Assembly: GCA_002454125.1 (NCBI GenBank)
Contig: DKII01000007.1
Coordinates: 1 to 41,446, forward strand
Length of the DNA: 41,446 bases
Direction: 5' to 3'
From: Novosphingobium sp. UBA6722
GTDB taxonomy: Bacteria; Pseudomonadota; Alphaproteobacteria; Sphingomonadales; Sphingomonadaceae
Shown here: positions 30,186 through 38,577 of the stretch, in pieces
Numbering within the stretch: the stretch's first letter is position 1
How the letters are laid out: each line of letters begins with the position of its first letter
Notes under the pieces: model-generated
Seen by the model: the letters and a program-made list of their open reading frames with translations, nothing else
Databases searched by the model: none
What the model was told of the DNA's origin: nothing
Made by a program: the position numbers and the translations under genes

Positions 30186-31742
30186 ATGACCCGTCCGGCG
30201 ACTCATCTGCTGCGATTGCTGCGCTGGGGCCGAACCCTGGCCCGCCACGGCGCGCTGCGCGGGATCGAGCAGGACCGGAATACGCCGCCGCCGGTCAACC
30301 GGCTGTTCCGGCTGGCCCGGCTCGGCACGTTCCAGCCGCGCGTGCCAGACTATGCCGGGGCCTTCCAGGCGATCGGTCCGGCAGCGATCAAGCTGGGCCA
30401 GACGCTGGCGACCCGGCCCGACCTGGTCGGCGAGGAAGCCGCCTATAACCTGCTGAGCCTGCAGGACAGCTTGCCGCCGGTGCCCTTCGCCTCGATCAGC
30501 GCCGAGATCGAGGCAAGCTTCGGCAAGCCGCTGGATGCGCTCTTTGCCAGCATCGACCCTGTTCCGGTTGGCGCCGCATCAATCGCGCAGGTTCACAAGG
30601 GCGTCACCACCGACGGCCGCACCGTGGCGATCAAGGTGCTGCGCCCGGGCATCCGCGAAAAGTTCGCCGCCGATATCGAGACCTACGAGTGGGCCGCCGC
30701 GCACCTTGAGGCGCTGGGCGGCGAGGCGGCGCGGCTGCGCCCGCGTCTGGTCATCGCCAACCTCAAGCGCTGGACCATGCGCGAGCTTGATCTGCGGCGC
30801 GAGGCAGCCTCGGCCTCTGAACTGGCCGAGGCGATGAAGGGCTTCGAAGGCTACCGCATCCCGGAGATCGACTGGGACCGGACCAATGGCCGGGTCATGA
30901 CGATCGAGTGGATCGACGGGATCAAGATCAGCGACCGCGCGGCGCTGGAGGCCAGCGGGGTGGACCTGCCGGAACTCGCCAGCCGCCTGGTGATCGCCTT
31001 CCTGACCCAGGCGATCAGCCACGGCTATTTCCATGCCGACATGCACCAGGGCAACCTGTTCGTGCAGGCTGATGGCACCATCGCGGCGATCGACTTTGGC
31101 ATCATGGGGCGGATCGACCGCCGCGCGCGCTATTGGCTGGCCGAGATCCTCTATGGCCTGACCACCGGCAACTACCGCCGCGTCGCGGAAATCCATTTCG
31201 AGGCGCAATATGTGCCGAGCTATCACTCGGTCGACGAGTTCGCGACCGCGCTGCGCGCCGTGGGCGAGCCGATGCGCGGCAAGCCGGTGAGCGAGCTGTC
31301 GGTCGGGCAGATGCTCGATGGCCTGTTCGCGATCACCCGCGATTTCGACATGCAGACCCAGCCGCACCTGCTGCTGCTGCAGAAAACCATGGTGATGGTC
31401 GAAGGCCTGGCCACGGCGCTGCACCCCGGCATCAACATGTGGGACACGTCCGGCCCCTTCGTGAAGAACTGGATGCGCGACGAGTTGGGCCCCGAAGCGG
31501 CCCTCGCCGACCGGCTCAAGGAAGACGGCGAAACCCTGCTGCGCCTGCCCGGCCTGCTCCGCCGGCTGGAGGAGCAGTTCCCGCCCAAGGGCGGCGCGCC
31601 GGAGCAGCCGCCGCTGCCCGACGTGGAGCTGGTCTGGGAGCGCCGGCAGGGAGGCGCAGGACGCGGCTGGGGCGGCTATCTGCTGGCGCTGCTGGCGGGC
31701 GGTGCGGCGGTCTGGGGCGCAGGCCTCGCAGGCTGGCTCTGA
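30186..31742 (+). CDS. ubiB: UbiB-family atypical kinase (ubiquinone biosynthesis)
   Basis: This 518-residue ABC1/ADCK/UbiB protein-kinase-like ATPase supports ubiquinone synthesis at the inner membrane. The KxGQ motif is IKLGQTLATRPDL (KLGQ at 69-72), the alanine-rich loop VPVGAASIAQVHKG, the catalytic loop HADMHQGNLFVQ, and the metal-binding DFGIMG. A C-terminal membrane helix (WGGYLLALLAGGAAVWGAGLAGWL) anchors it. ubiE, its usual partner, is not in the window. The ATG is preceded by a hairpin-rich repeat, and no strong ribosome site is seen beyond GGCGGG in the last stem. Confidence 0.94.
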   Translation: MTRPATHLLRLLRWGRTLARHGALRGIEQDRNTPPPVNRLFRLARLGTFQPRVPDYAGAFQAIGPAAIKLGQTLATRPDLVGEEAAYNLLSLQDSLPPVPFASISAEIEASFGKPLDALFASIDPVPVGAASIAQVHKGVTTDGRTVAIKVLRPGIREKFAADIETYEWAAAHLEALGGEAARLRPRLVIANLKRWTMRELDLRREAASASELAEAMKGFEGYRIPEIDWDRTNGRVMTIEWIDGIKISDRAALEASGVDLPELASRLVIAFLTQAISHGYFHADMHQGNLFVQADGTIAAIDFGIMGRIDRRARYWLAEILYGLTTGNYRRVAEIHFEAQYVPSYHSVDEFATALRAVGEPMRGKPVSELSVGQMLDGLFAITRDFDMQTQPHLLLLQKTMVMVEGLATALHPGINMWDTSGPFVKNWMRDELGPEAALADRLKEDGETLLRLPGLLRRLEEQFPPKGGAPEQPPLPDVELVWERRQGGAGRGWGGYLLALLAGGAAVWGAGLAGWL

Positions 31743-31746
31743 GGCC

Positions 31747-32025
31747 ATGGACCTCGACGCGCTGATCCTGCACTTCTTCGGGACCGAAGACCCGGCCGAA
31801 CTGACCGAGGCGGATTATGACCGGGCGCTGGAAAAGCTGAAGATCGGCTTTGGGGTTGAGCGCGAACCGGGCCGCAAGTTTGCGCTGTGGACGTTGATGG
31901 ACGCGCTGGGCGTGGCGCCGCTGCCGGCCGAGGCCTTTGCCAAGGAGCCGCTGCTGAAGGCTGCTGCCGAGGATTACCTCAAGGCCGCTTTCCGCCTGGA
32001 GCGCTATGGAGAACGGGATGACTGA
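31747..32025 (+). CDS. Small conserved hypothetical protein
   Basis: This 92-residue, probably cytosolic and mainly helical protein begins MDLDALILHFFGTEDPAELTEADYDRALEKL. No family is recognised. It starts four bases after the ubiB stop and its stop overlaps the beginning of the phosphatase gene, so the three genes form one operon. Codon use and tight packing support a real gene. Its function cannot be inferred beyond that context. Confidence 0.75.
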   Translation: MDLDALILHFFGTEDPAELTEADYDRALEKLKIGFGVEREPGRKFALWTLMDALGVAPLPAEAFAKEPLLKAAAEDYLKAAFRLERYGERDD

Positions 32026-32482
32026 ACCGGCCGTGCTGTTCGTCTGCCTGGGCAATATCTGCCGCTCGCCAATGGCCGAGGGTGCCTTTCGCGCCGCCGC
32101 CGCGGCAGCCGGCCTGAACATCCACATCGATAGCGCCGGAACCGCTGCCTATCACGTTGGCGATCCGCCGGACCCGCGCGCGCAGGAAACCGCGCGGCGC
32201 TATGGGGCTGAGATCGGCGGCCTGCGCGGGCGGCAACTGGTCCCGGAGGATTTCCGCCGCTTCACTCACGTGCTGGTGATGGACCATTCGAACCTTGCCA
32301 ATGCGCTGGCGATCGTGCCCGACGATGCGATCAGCCAGCCGCAACTGCTGCTCGACCTGGTCCCGGGCCGCGCAGGTGCAGCAGTGGCCGATCCCTATTA
32401 CGGCGGCGAGGAGCATTTCGAGGACACCTGGGCCGATGTCAGCAGCGCCGCGGCTGCACTGGTCGAAGCGCTGCGGCGATGA
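32018..32482 (+). CDS. Low-molecular-weight protein-tyrosine phosphatase
   Basis: This enzyme of about 154 residues has the LMW-PTP P-loop VCLGNICRSP with nucleophile Cys10 and Arg16, and the general acid Asp125 in DPYYGG. ATG at 32018 lies six bases after GGAGAAC; an ATG at 32006 (MENGMTE) is in frame. It overlaps the preceding small gene by eight bases and the next gene by four. Roles in bacteria include dephosphorylating tyrosine kinases of exopolysaccharide synthesis; no such kinase is in the window. Confidence 0.94.
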   Translation: MTEPAVLFVCLGNICRSPMAEGAFRAAAAAAGLNIHIDSAGTAAYHVGDPPDPRAQETARRYGAEIGGLRGRQLVPEDFRRFTHVLVMDHSNLANALAIVPDDAISQPQLLLDLVPGRAGAAVADPYYGGEEHFEDTWADVSSAAAALVEALRR

Positions 32483-32946
32483 GCCACGAGAGTGCCGTCG
32501 CCTGGCTGGCGCAGCACGCGCCGGACATCCGGCTGATCGACCAGGCCCAGTCAACCGCCACCGTGGCCGAGGCCGCAGCGACCCTGGGGGTCGAACCGGG
32601 CCGGATTGCCAAGACCCTGGCCTTCCGGGTGGGTGAAACGCCCTACCTGCTGGTCGCGCGCGGCGATGCGCGGCTCGACAATGCCCGCTGCAAGGCCGAG
32701 CTGGGCGGGCGGCCGCGGATGCTTGATCCGGAAGAGACGCTGGCGCTGACCGGCCATGCTGTGGGCGGGGTCTGCCCCTTCGGCCTGGCGACGGAATTGC
32801 CGATTCTCGCCGATCACTCCTTGCTGGCCTATCCGACCGTCTTCCCGGCAGCGGGATCGCGCACCTCTTCGGTCGAGCTGGAACCCCAGCGCCTTGTCAG
32901 CCTGGTCGGTGCGCGCTGGACCGAAATCTGCAAGCTGCCCGAATAG
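32479..32946 (+). CDS. YbaK/ProX-type aminoacyl-tRNA deacylase
   Basis: This 155-residue protein of the YbaK/EbsC/INS superfamily hydrolyses mischarged aminoacyl-tRNAs such as Cys- or Ala-tRNA(Pro). The conserved lysine is in RIAKTLAFRV, and TGHAVGGVCPFGL and SSVELEPQRLVSLVGA match the family. Which tRNA error it corrects cannot be told. Its ATG overlaps the phosphatase stop by four bases. It ends the ubiB operon and faces the TonB receptor across a terminator. Confidence 0.92.
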   Translation: MSHESAVAWLAQHAPDIRLIDQAQSTATVAEAAATLGVEPGRIAKTLAFRVGETPYLLVARGDARLDNARCKAELGGRPRMLDPEETLALTGHAVGGVCPFGLATELPILADHSLLAYPTVFPAAGSRTSSVELEPQRLVSLVGARWTEICKLPE

Positions 32947-32955
32947 GGCCGGCCG

Positions 32956-32993
32956 AAAAAATGAGGGCGGAAGGGTTGCCCCTCCCGCCCTCA
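32956..32993 (-). terminator. Terminator of the TonB-receptor gene
   Basis: TGAGGGCGG (32962-32970) pairs perfectly with CCGCCCTCA (32985-32993), and the minus strand then reads a six-T run (complement of 32956-32961). It therefore stops transcription from the TonB receptor, whose stop is at 33047. Confidence 0.8.
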
Positions 32994-33046
32994 CTCATGT
33001 CAGCCTTCTCCAGGGCCCGAAGGCCCACGGGGCCTCCTCTCCAACT

Positions 33047-35518
33047 CTAGAACTTGGTCCCGGCGCGCAGACCGATCGTGCGCGGGGTGATCGGCACGAT
33101 GTAGGGCCGCTGATAGCACTGGCCGCACTGGACAAATCGCGAGGACTGGCCCCGTTCATCCAGCAGGTTCGAAGCATACAGCTCGATATTGAAGCTGTCC
33201 CACTCGATCCCGAGCGCCAGGTTCACCGTGGTGAAGTCAGGCAGCTCGCCCAGCTGGGCGGCCTGGGCCACGCGGACATCGCCGCTGGCCGAACCCTGGT
33301 ATGCCACGTTGATCTGGCCGTAAGGCTTCTTGTCACCCATGTCGGCCGTGTAGCGCATCGTGCCCGAGGCCTTGAACTTCGGCGTGATCGGCAGGCGGGT
33401 GCCCGTCGGCGACTGGATCGAATTGCCCGCGCCCGCGCAAGTGAAGGTCGGATCGGCAATCGCGCAGAGGTTCTTGGTGGTCTTGGCATCGGTATAGGCC
33501 GCAGCCACCTGCAGGAACAGGCCGCCACCGTTGTAGCTCAGATCGGCATCAACGCCGCGGATGCGGGCATCTGGGCCGTTCTTGATCTCGGTGAAGCTGT
33601 TGGCGCCGAGGTAGGAGTACTGGAAGTCATTCCAGTTCTGCTGATAGATCGCGCCGTTGAAGCGCAGGCCCGGTGCCAGGGTCGACTTCCAGCCCACTTC
33701 ATAGTTGATCAGGAAGTCGGCATCGTACGGCCCCACGTCCGCGCGGCGGTTAACGCCGCCGGGCCGGAAGCCCTTCGATGCGGTGGCATAGACCATCAGA
33801 TCGCTGGTGGCCTTCCACGACAGGTTGAAGCGCCAGGTGAAGCCATCGTCCTTCACCCGGACCGGATCGACGCCCGAACCGTTCCAGACGCCGAGGTTGG
33901 TGCAGGGCGTGCCGTCGACCACACCCGGAGCCAGGCGCACGCCCGGCGTGCCGGCCACCGGGCGCAGGCGCGAGCCGGTGGTGGTAAAGCACCCGGCAAC
34001 GCCAGTGCGCGAGGACCCGGCGCCGTTGTACGGCGTGTCGGAGAAGTTGCCGTTGGGGTTGCGGCCGAAACCGAAGAACCCGATCAGCGTGTTGTCGAAC
34101 TTGTAGGCGCGCACGCCGGCGGTCAGCGTGACGTTCTGGAGCAGATCGTAGCTGAGTTCGCCGAAGGCGGCATAGTCGCGGTCAACGCGTTCCTGCTTGG
34201 TCAGCCACAGCGTGCCGGGCGAACCGTTGACCGAGACGAGCGGTCCCAGGCCAGCCACCTTGTAGTCCTGGTAGATGTCGTTCGACTGGCGCTGGTAGAA
34301 CACGCCGCCGACGAAGCGCAGCGGCTTGTCGGCCGGCGAGGCGATCCGCAGTTCCTGGCTGAGCTTCTTGAAGTGATCGCTGCCGATCACCTTCTGGCGC
34401 GGATCGATCGTGTTGCCGACCGAATCGAGGAAGTAGAAGTACGAAGCCAGGCCGCCGACCGAGGCATAGAGCGAATCATAGGCTTCCGAGTAGTCGGTAT
34501 AGTCGCTCGAGCTGTTGCGCTTGCGGTCGAGATAGGCGCCCGCATAGGTCACGTCCCAGCTGCCGAGCTTGCCTTCGATCGTCAGCGCGGCCTGGATCCA
34601 CTTGTCGTTGAGGTATTCCGGCGCAAAGCGCTGCACCTTCAGATCGCCGACGCTGGGATCATAGGCATAGGAGCCCTGGCTCAGCATCTTCTGGTAAGTC
34701 ACCGCCGGGGTCACCGTCCAGTTGTCATCCAGGTCGATCTTCAGCGCGGCGCGGGCACCGAAGGTTTCGGTCTCGTTGTAGTTTTCTTCGACGAAGGCGT
34801 TGTTGTTGACGCAGATCCCGCCCGGCTGGGGCAGGAAGCAGCGGCTGCCGGCGACATTGTCGATATAGCCGGCGTCGCGCTGGTAGAAGGCGACCACGCG
34901 CAGGGCCATCATGTCATTGATCGGCGCGTTGATCATGCCATCGAACTTGCCGCCGATCGCGCCGCCCTTGACGGTGTTGATCTCACCGTCGAGCGAGCCT
35001 TCGAACCCGGCGGTGCTGGGCTTGTTGGTGATGATGCGGATCGTGCCGGCCTGCGATGAGGCGCCGTAAAGCGTGCCCTGCGGGCCCGACAGGCTCTCGA
35101 TCCGGGCGATGTCATAGATGTGGACATCGAGGTTACCACCGATCGTGGTGACCGGCTGTTCGTCGAGGTAGACCCCGACCGAAGGCAGCGAACCCGAGTG
35201 GTTGCCGTCACCGCCCGAAGCGACGCCGCGCATGTAAACCACGTTGGTCCCCGGCGTGCCGCCCGATTGGAACGAGACCGAGGGGAGCTGCTGGGCATAG
35301 CCCTTGAAGTCCGAGATGTTGAGCTGTTCGAGCTTGGCCGTGCCGAGGGCCTGGATCGAGATCGGCACGTTCTGCAGGTTTTCCGAACGCTTCTGCGCGG
35401 TCACCACGATTTCGTTGGCATCGGCCTCTTCGGCTTCCTGGGCCAGCGCCGGCATGGCGGTAAGGGCGGTGGAAGCAAGCAACAGCGCACCAGCGGTGCG
35501 GCGAACAGAAAACGTCAT
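33047..35518 (-). CDS. TonB-dependent outer-membrane receptor
   Basis: This outer-membrane transporter of about 823 residues has a signal peptide (cleavage after PALA, residue 26), a TonB-box-like EIVVTAQKR, an N-terminal plug (about 40-160: VPISIQALG, YMRGVASGGDGNHSGSLPSVGVYLDEQ, ARIESLSGPQGTLYGASSQAGTIRIIT) and a 22-strand barrel ending in phenylalanine (GLRAGTKF). Substrate is unknown; such receptors are abundant in sphingomonads and take up siderophores, sugars or aromatic compounds. ATG at 35518 follows GGGG; earlier in-frame starts add non-signal residues. A -35-like TTGACC lies upstream. The TPR-sulfotransferase gene is 106 bases upstream on the same strand. Confidence 0.95.
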   Translation of the reverse strand: MTFSVRRTAGALLLASTALTAMPALAQEAEEADANEIVVTAQKRSENLQNVPISIQALGTAKLEQLNISDFKGYAQQLPSVSFQSGGTPGTNVVYMRGVASGGDGNHSGSLPSVGVYLDEQPVTTIGGNLDVHIYDIARIESLSGPQGTLYGASSQAGTIRIITNKPSTAGFEGSLDGEINTVKGGAIGGKFDGMINAPINDMMALRVVAFYQRDAGYIDNVAGSRCFLPQPGGICVNNNAFVEENYNETETFGARAALKIDLDDNWTVTPAVTYQKMLSQGSYAYDPSVGDLKVQRFAPEYLNDKWIQAALTIEGKLGSWDVTYAGAYLDRKRNSSSDYTDYSEAYDSLYASVGGLASYFYFLDSVGNTIDPRQKVIGSDHFKKLSQELRIASPADKPLRFVGGVFYQRQSNDIYQDYKVAGLGPLVSVNGSPGTLWLTKQERVDRDYAAFGELSYDLLQNVTLTAGVRAYKFDNTLIGFFGFGRNPNGNFSDTPYNGAGSSRTGVAGCFTTTGSRLRPVAGTPGVRLAPGVVDGTPCTNLGVWNGSGVDPVRVKDDGFTWRFNLSWKATSDLMVYATASKGFRPGGVNRRADVGPYDADFLINYEVGWKSTLAPGLRFNGAIYQQNWNDFQYSYLGANSFTEIKNGPDARIRGVDADLSYNGGGLFLQVAAAYTDAKTTKNLCAIADPTFTCAGAGNSIQSPTGTRLPITPKFKASGTMRYTADMGDKKPYGQINVAYQGSASGDVRVAQAAQLGELPDFTTVNLALGIEWDSFNIELYASNLLDERGQSSRFVQCGQCYQRPYIVPITPRTIGLRAGTKF

Positions 35519-35624
35519 GGATACCCCATCCAACATTGCAATCCGGACTGTCTGATTCCCTCTGCGCCGAAGGTCAAGCAGGGGCACCGCGTCGCTCGTC
35601 GATCAAACGCGCCGCGTGGCAGAA

Positions 35625-37235
35625 TTACAACGCTTCCGGGACTGCCGGATAGGCATCCAGCACTGGTTCAAGCGCGTCCTTCAATGGGCCGAGCCAGGGT
35701 TCGAACGGCACGTGCGCTTCGGTCCCCTCGCGGAAGATCGGGCGGCGGACCTGTTCGGAGCTGGGGGTGCGGACCGCGCGTTCGGTGCGGTGGAACTCCA
35801 GGCAGGCTTCCTCGAACTCCAGCCCGCAATAGGCCAGCAGTGCGCGGACCTCGGCCTCGGTATCATCGACCATGCGCTCGTAGATGACGCGGTGCACGCG
35901 GCCCGGCTGAACCCGGTCGAGATGGGCCATCAGCCGGACATAGTCGGCATAATAGCGGCCCATGTCCTCCAGGCTGTAGGCAAAGGCCTGGCCGCGCGCG
36001 AAGTGCTGCTTGAAGTTGGAAAAGCAGCAGCCGAGCGGATGCCGCCGGGCATCGACGATTTTCGCATTGGGCAGCGCCAGCATGATGAAGACCGTGTGCA
36101 TCCAGTTGTTGGGCAGCTTGTCGATGAAGAACGGTCGCTCGGTCTTGCGCTGGATCCGGGTGCGACGCAGAAACTCCTCGCCGCGCCGGGTCAGTTGCTC
36201 TGGCGTAAGTTCGGGTAGGCTCAGCGGATAGTGGGACTCGCGCCGGGCCAGCGCGGGAATGTCGGGCAGCTCGGTCGTCCCTTCGACCAGGCTGTGGCTG
36301 GAAAGGATCTGCTCGACCAGGGTCGAACCGGCACGCGGCATGCCGAGCACAAAGATCGGGTCCGGCGCATCGCAGCCCTGCCCGGCCCGCGCGGCAAAGA
36401 ATTCCGGCGTCGCCAGTTCGATCAGCCGGTCAACAAAGCGGGTGGTTTCATCCGCGTCATAGTCCAGTTCGGTCCGGCGCAGGGCATTGCCGGCCGCGTA
36501 ATGCGCGAAGCTCGCCTCGGCCTCACCCCGATCCTCCAGCGCCTTGCCCAGCGCGAAATCGAGGTGGAAGCGGTCTTCCTTGGCCACCCCGCCCTGCTCC
36601 AGCGCCGCTTCCATCGCGCCGATATCGGCATCGCTGAACTTGACCGTCTTGAGATTGGCCAGGCTCCACCAAGCCTCACCCAGCGTCGGCATCAGCTCGA
36701 TCGCCTTGCGGTAGGCGGCGATGCCGTCGTCCAGCCGCCCGACGGTCTTGAGCATATGGCCAAAGCTCATCCAGACGCGCGGCTGGTTCGGCGCCTGGGC
36801 CAGAACGCGGTCATACAGCGTGATCGCCTCGTCAAACTCGCCGATCCGGCCAAGCGCCGCCGCTTGCAGGTTGGCATGGCCGGGATTGTCGGGCTCTTCC
36901 TCGGTCACCCGGTTCAGCTCGGCAATCGCCTCGGCCGGGCGGTTCTGGCGATAGAGCACCAGCGCCAGGTTGGCGCGCGCCGGGGTAAAGGCCGGGGCCA
37001 GCTCCAGCGCACGGCGCAGCAGGTTTTCCGCATCGCCATAGCGCCCGATCCGGCCAGCCAGCTCGGCAAACAGCCGGATCGCGAAGACATCGAGCGGATC
37101 CTCTTTCAGGTGCGCGCGCAGCAACGGCTCTGCCACTGGCAGGTCGTTCTCATTCATAGCCATGGCGGCCTGAATCAGCCGCGGATGATAGCGCCCGGCG
37201 CGGGCCAGCCAGGATCGGGTGGTAAGCGTGCTCAT
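35625..37235 (-). CDS. TPR-repeat sulfotransferase-family protein
   Basis: This protein of about 536 residues joins N-terminal TPR repeats (about 20-270, e.g. YGDAENLLRRALELAPAFTPARANLALVL) to a PAPS-dependent sulfotransferase domain with the phosphosulfate-binding loop PIFVLGMPRAGSTLVEQIL (about 293-311) and a 3'-phosphate region near DARRHPLGCCFSNF. Such proteins often stand beside TonB-dependent receptors in sphingomonads and Caulobacter. The acceptor is unknown. Start chosen is ATG at 37235 after TTGGGGCC; ATG at 37253 is the alternative. It is divergent from the APC permease. Confidence 0.88.
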   Translation of the reverse strand: MSTLTTRSWLARAGRYHPRLIQAAMAMNENDLPVAEPLLRAHLKEDPLDVFAIRLFAELAGRIGRYGDAENLLRRALELAPAFTPARANLALVLYRQNRPAEAIAELNRVTEEEPDNPGHANLQAAALGRIGEFDEAITLYDRVLAQAPNQPRVWMSFGHMLKTVGRLDDGIAAYRKAIELMPTLGEAWWSLANLKTVKFSDADIGAMEAALEQGGVAKEDRFHLDFALGKALEDRGEAEASFAHYAAGNALRRTELDYDADETTRFVDRLIELATPEFFAARAGQGCDAPDPIFVLGMPRAGSTLVEQILSSHSLVEGTTELPDIPALARRESHYPLSLPELTPEQLTRRGEEFLRRTRIQRKTERPFFIDKLPNNWMHTVFIMLALPNAKIVDARRHPLGCCFSNFKQHFARGQAFAYSLEDMGRYYADYVRLMAHLDRVQPGRVHRVIYERMVDDTEAEVRALLAYCGLEFEEACLEFHRTERAVRTPSSEQVRRPIFREGTEAHVPFEPWLGPLKDALEPVLDAYPAVPEAL

Positions 37236-37305
37236 GCCGGCCCCAAGAAACATGGTGACGCGGCGCGATCAAGCGATAGGTTGCCCGGCGAAGGGGATAA
37301 GGCCG

Positions 37306-38577
37306 ATGGAACGCAAGCTGGGGTATTGGGCGCTGCTGGCGCTTGTCATCGGCAACATGGTGGGTTCGGGGATCTATATCCTGCCCGCGCAGCTCGCCCC
37401 GCTCGGCTGGAACCAGTTCGCCGGCTGGGGGATCACGATCGTCGGCGCGCTCGCGCTGGCGCGGGTTTTTGCGGCGCTCGGCGCGCGGCTGCCATTGGCC
37501 GGCGGGCCCTATGCCTATGCCACCGCCGCCTTCGGACCGCTGGCCGGCTTCACCACGGCCTGGGCCTATTGGGTGATGAGCTGGGTTGGCAATGCCGCCG
37601 TCGCCGTCGCCGTGGTCAGCGCGCTCTCGCTGATCTTCCCGGCGCTCGGCACGACGACCGGCGCGCCTGCCTTGCTGGCGGTCGCCTGTGTCTGGATCGT
37701 TACCTTCATAAATATCCGCGGCGTGCGCGAGGCGGGCCGGTTGCAGGAAGTGACCGTGGTGCTCAAACTGCTGCCGCTGGTCGCGCTGATCGGTATCGCG
37801 GTGTGGCTGTGGCTGACCGGATCGCCGCGCGCGCCCGATCCCGGCGTGCCCTTCACCGCAGACAATGTTGCCCTCGCCGCCGGCCTGACCTTTTGGGGCT
37901 TTCTTGGCCTTGAGGCAGCCACGGTCCCTGCCGACAAGGTCGAGAACCCCGGCCGCAACATCGCCCGCGCCACTGTGATGGGCGTGATCCTGACGGGCCT
38001 GGTCTATTTCGGCATTTCCTTCGCCTTTGCCCTCTTCATGCCGGTGAGCGAGGCTGCCGCCAGCCCGGCCCCGATCGCCAGCTTCCTGGGCAGGTACCTG
38101 GGCGGCGACGTGGCGATTGCCGTGGCCCTGTTCGCCGCGATCAGCGCCTTCGGCACGCTCAACGGCTGGGTGCTGGTCCAGGCCGAAATGCCCTGGGCCA
38201 TGGCCAAGGGCGGGGTTTTCCCGGCCTGGTTCGGGGTTGAGGGCAAGCACGGCACCCCGGTCCGCTCGCACCTGGTGTCGAGCGGGCTGCTCAGCGGCAT
38301 CACCCTGCTCAATTACCAGAAGGGCATGACCGACCTGTTCGGCTTCATCGCCTCGGTCAGTCTTTCGGCGGGCCTCGTCGCCTACCTGATGGCCGCGCTG
38401 GCGGCGCTGCGGCTGGCGCGCGACAACACGCTGACCCTGCTGGCCGCTTTGGTTGCAGTCGCCTTCTTCTGCTGGGCCGAATATGGCCTGGGCGGAGAGG
38501 CGATCACCTATGCCGCGCTGCTGATCGGTGCCGGCCTGCCGGTCTACCTGCTGGTCAGGAACGCAAGAGCTTCCTGA
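37306..38577 (+). CDS. APC-family amino acid permease
   Basis: This inner-membrane transporter of about 423 residues with 12 predicted helices belongs to the amino acid-polyamine-organocation family. The first helix carries the unwound substrate-binding motif GNMVGSGIYILPA, as in AdiC/YjeH-like transporters, and PLAGGPYAYATAAFGPLAGFTTAW follows. Substrate is probably an amino acid or amine. ATG at 37306 follows AAGGGGATAAGG. It is divergent from the sulfotransferase and its last 23 bases overlap the end of the convergent flavoprotein gene. Confidence 0.92.
   Translation: MERKLGYWALLALVIGNMVGSGIYILPAQLAPLGWNQFAGWGITIVGALALARVFAALGARLPLAGGPYAYATAAFGPLAGFTTAWAYWVMSWVGNAAVAVAVVSALSLIFPALGTTTGAPALLAVACVWIVTFINIRGVREAGRLQEVTVVLKLLPLVALIGIAVWLWLTGSPRAPDPGVPFTADNVALAAGLTFWGFLGLEAATVPADKVENPGRNIARATVMGVILTGLVYFGISFAFALFMPVSEAAASPAPIASFLGRYLGGDVAIAVALFAAISAFGTLNGWVLVQAEMPWAMAKGGVFPAWFGVEGKHGTPVRSHLVSSGLLSGITLLNYQKGMTDLFGFIASVSLSAGLVAYLMAALAALRLARDNTLTLLAALVAVAFFCWAEYGLGGEAITYAALLIGAGLPVYLLVRNARAS

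Noticed and set aside
32756..35059. Long plus-strand open frame of 767 codons opposite the TonB receptor
   Set aside because: It lies antisense to a clear TonB receptor with signal peptide, plug and terminal Phe. Long antisense frames are common in GC-rich genes; its translation shows no recognisable domain.
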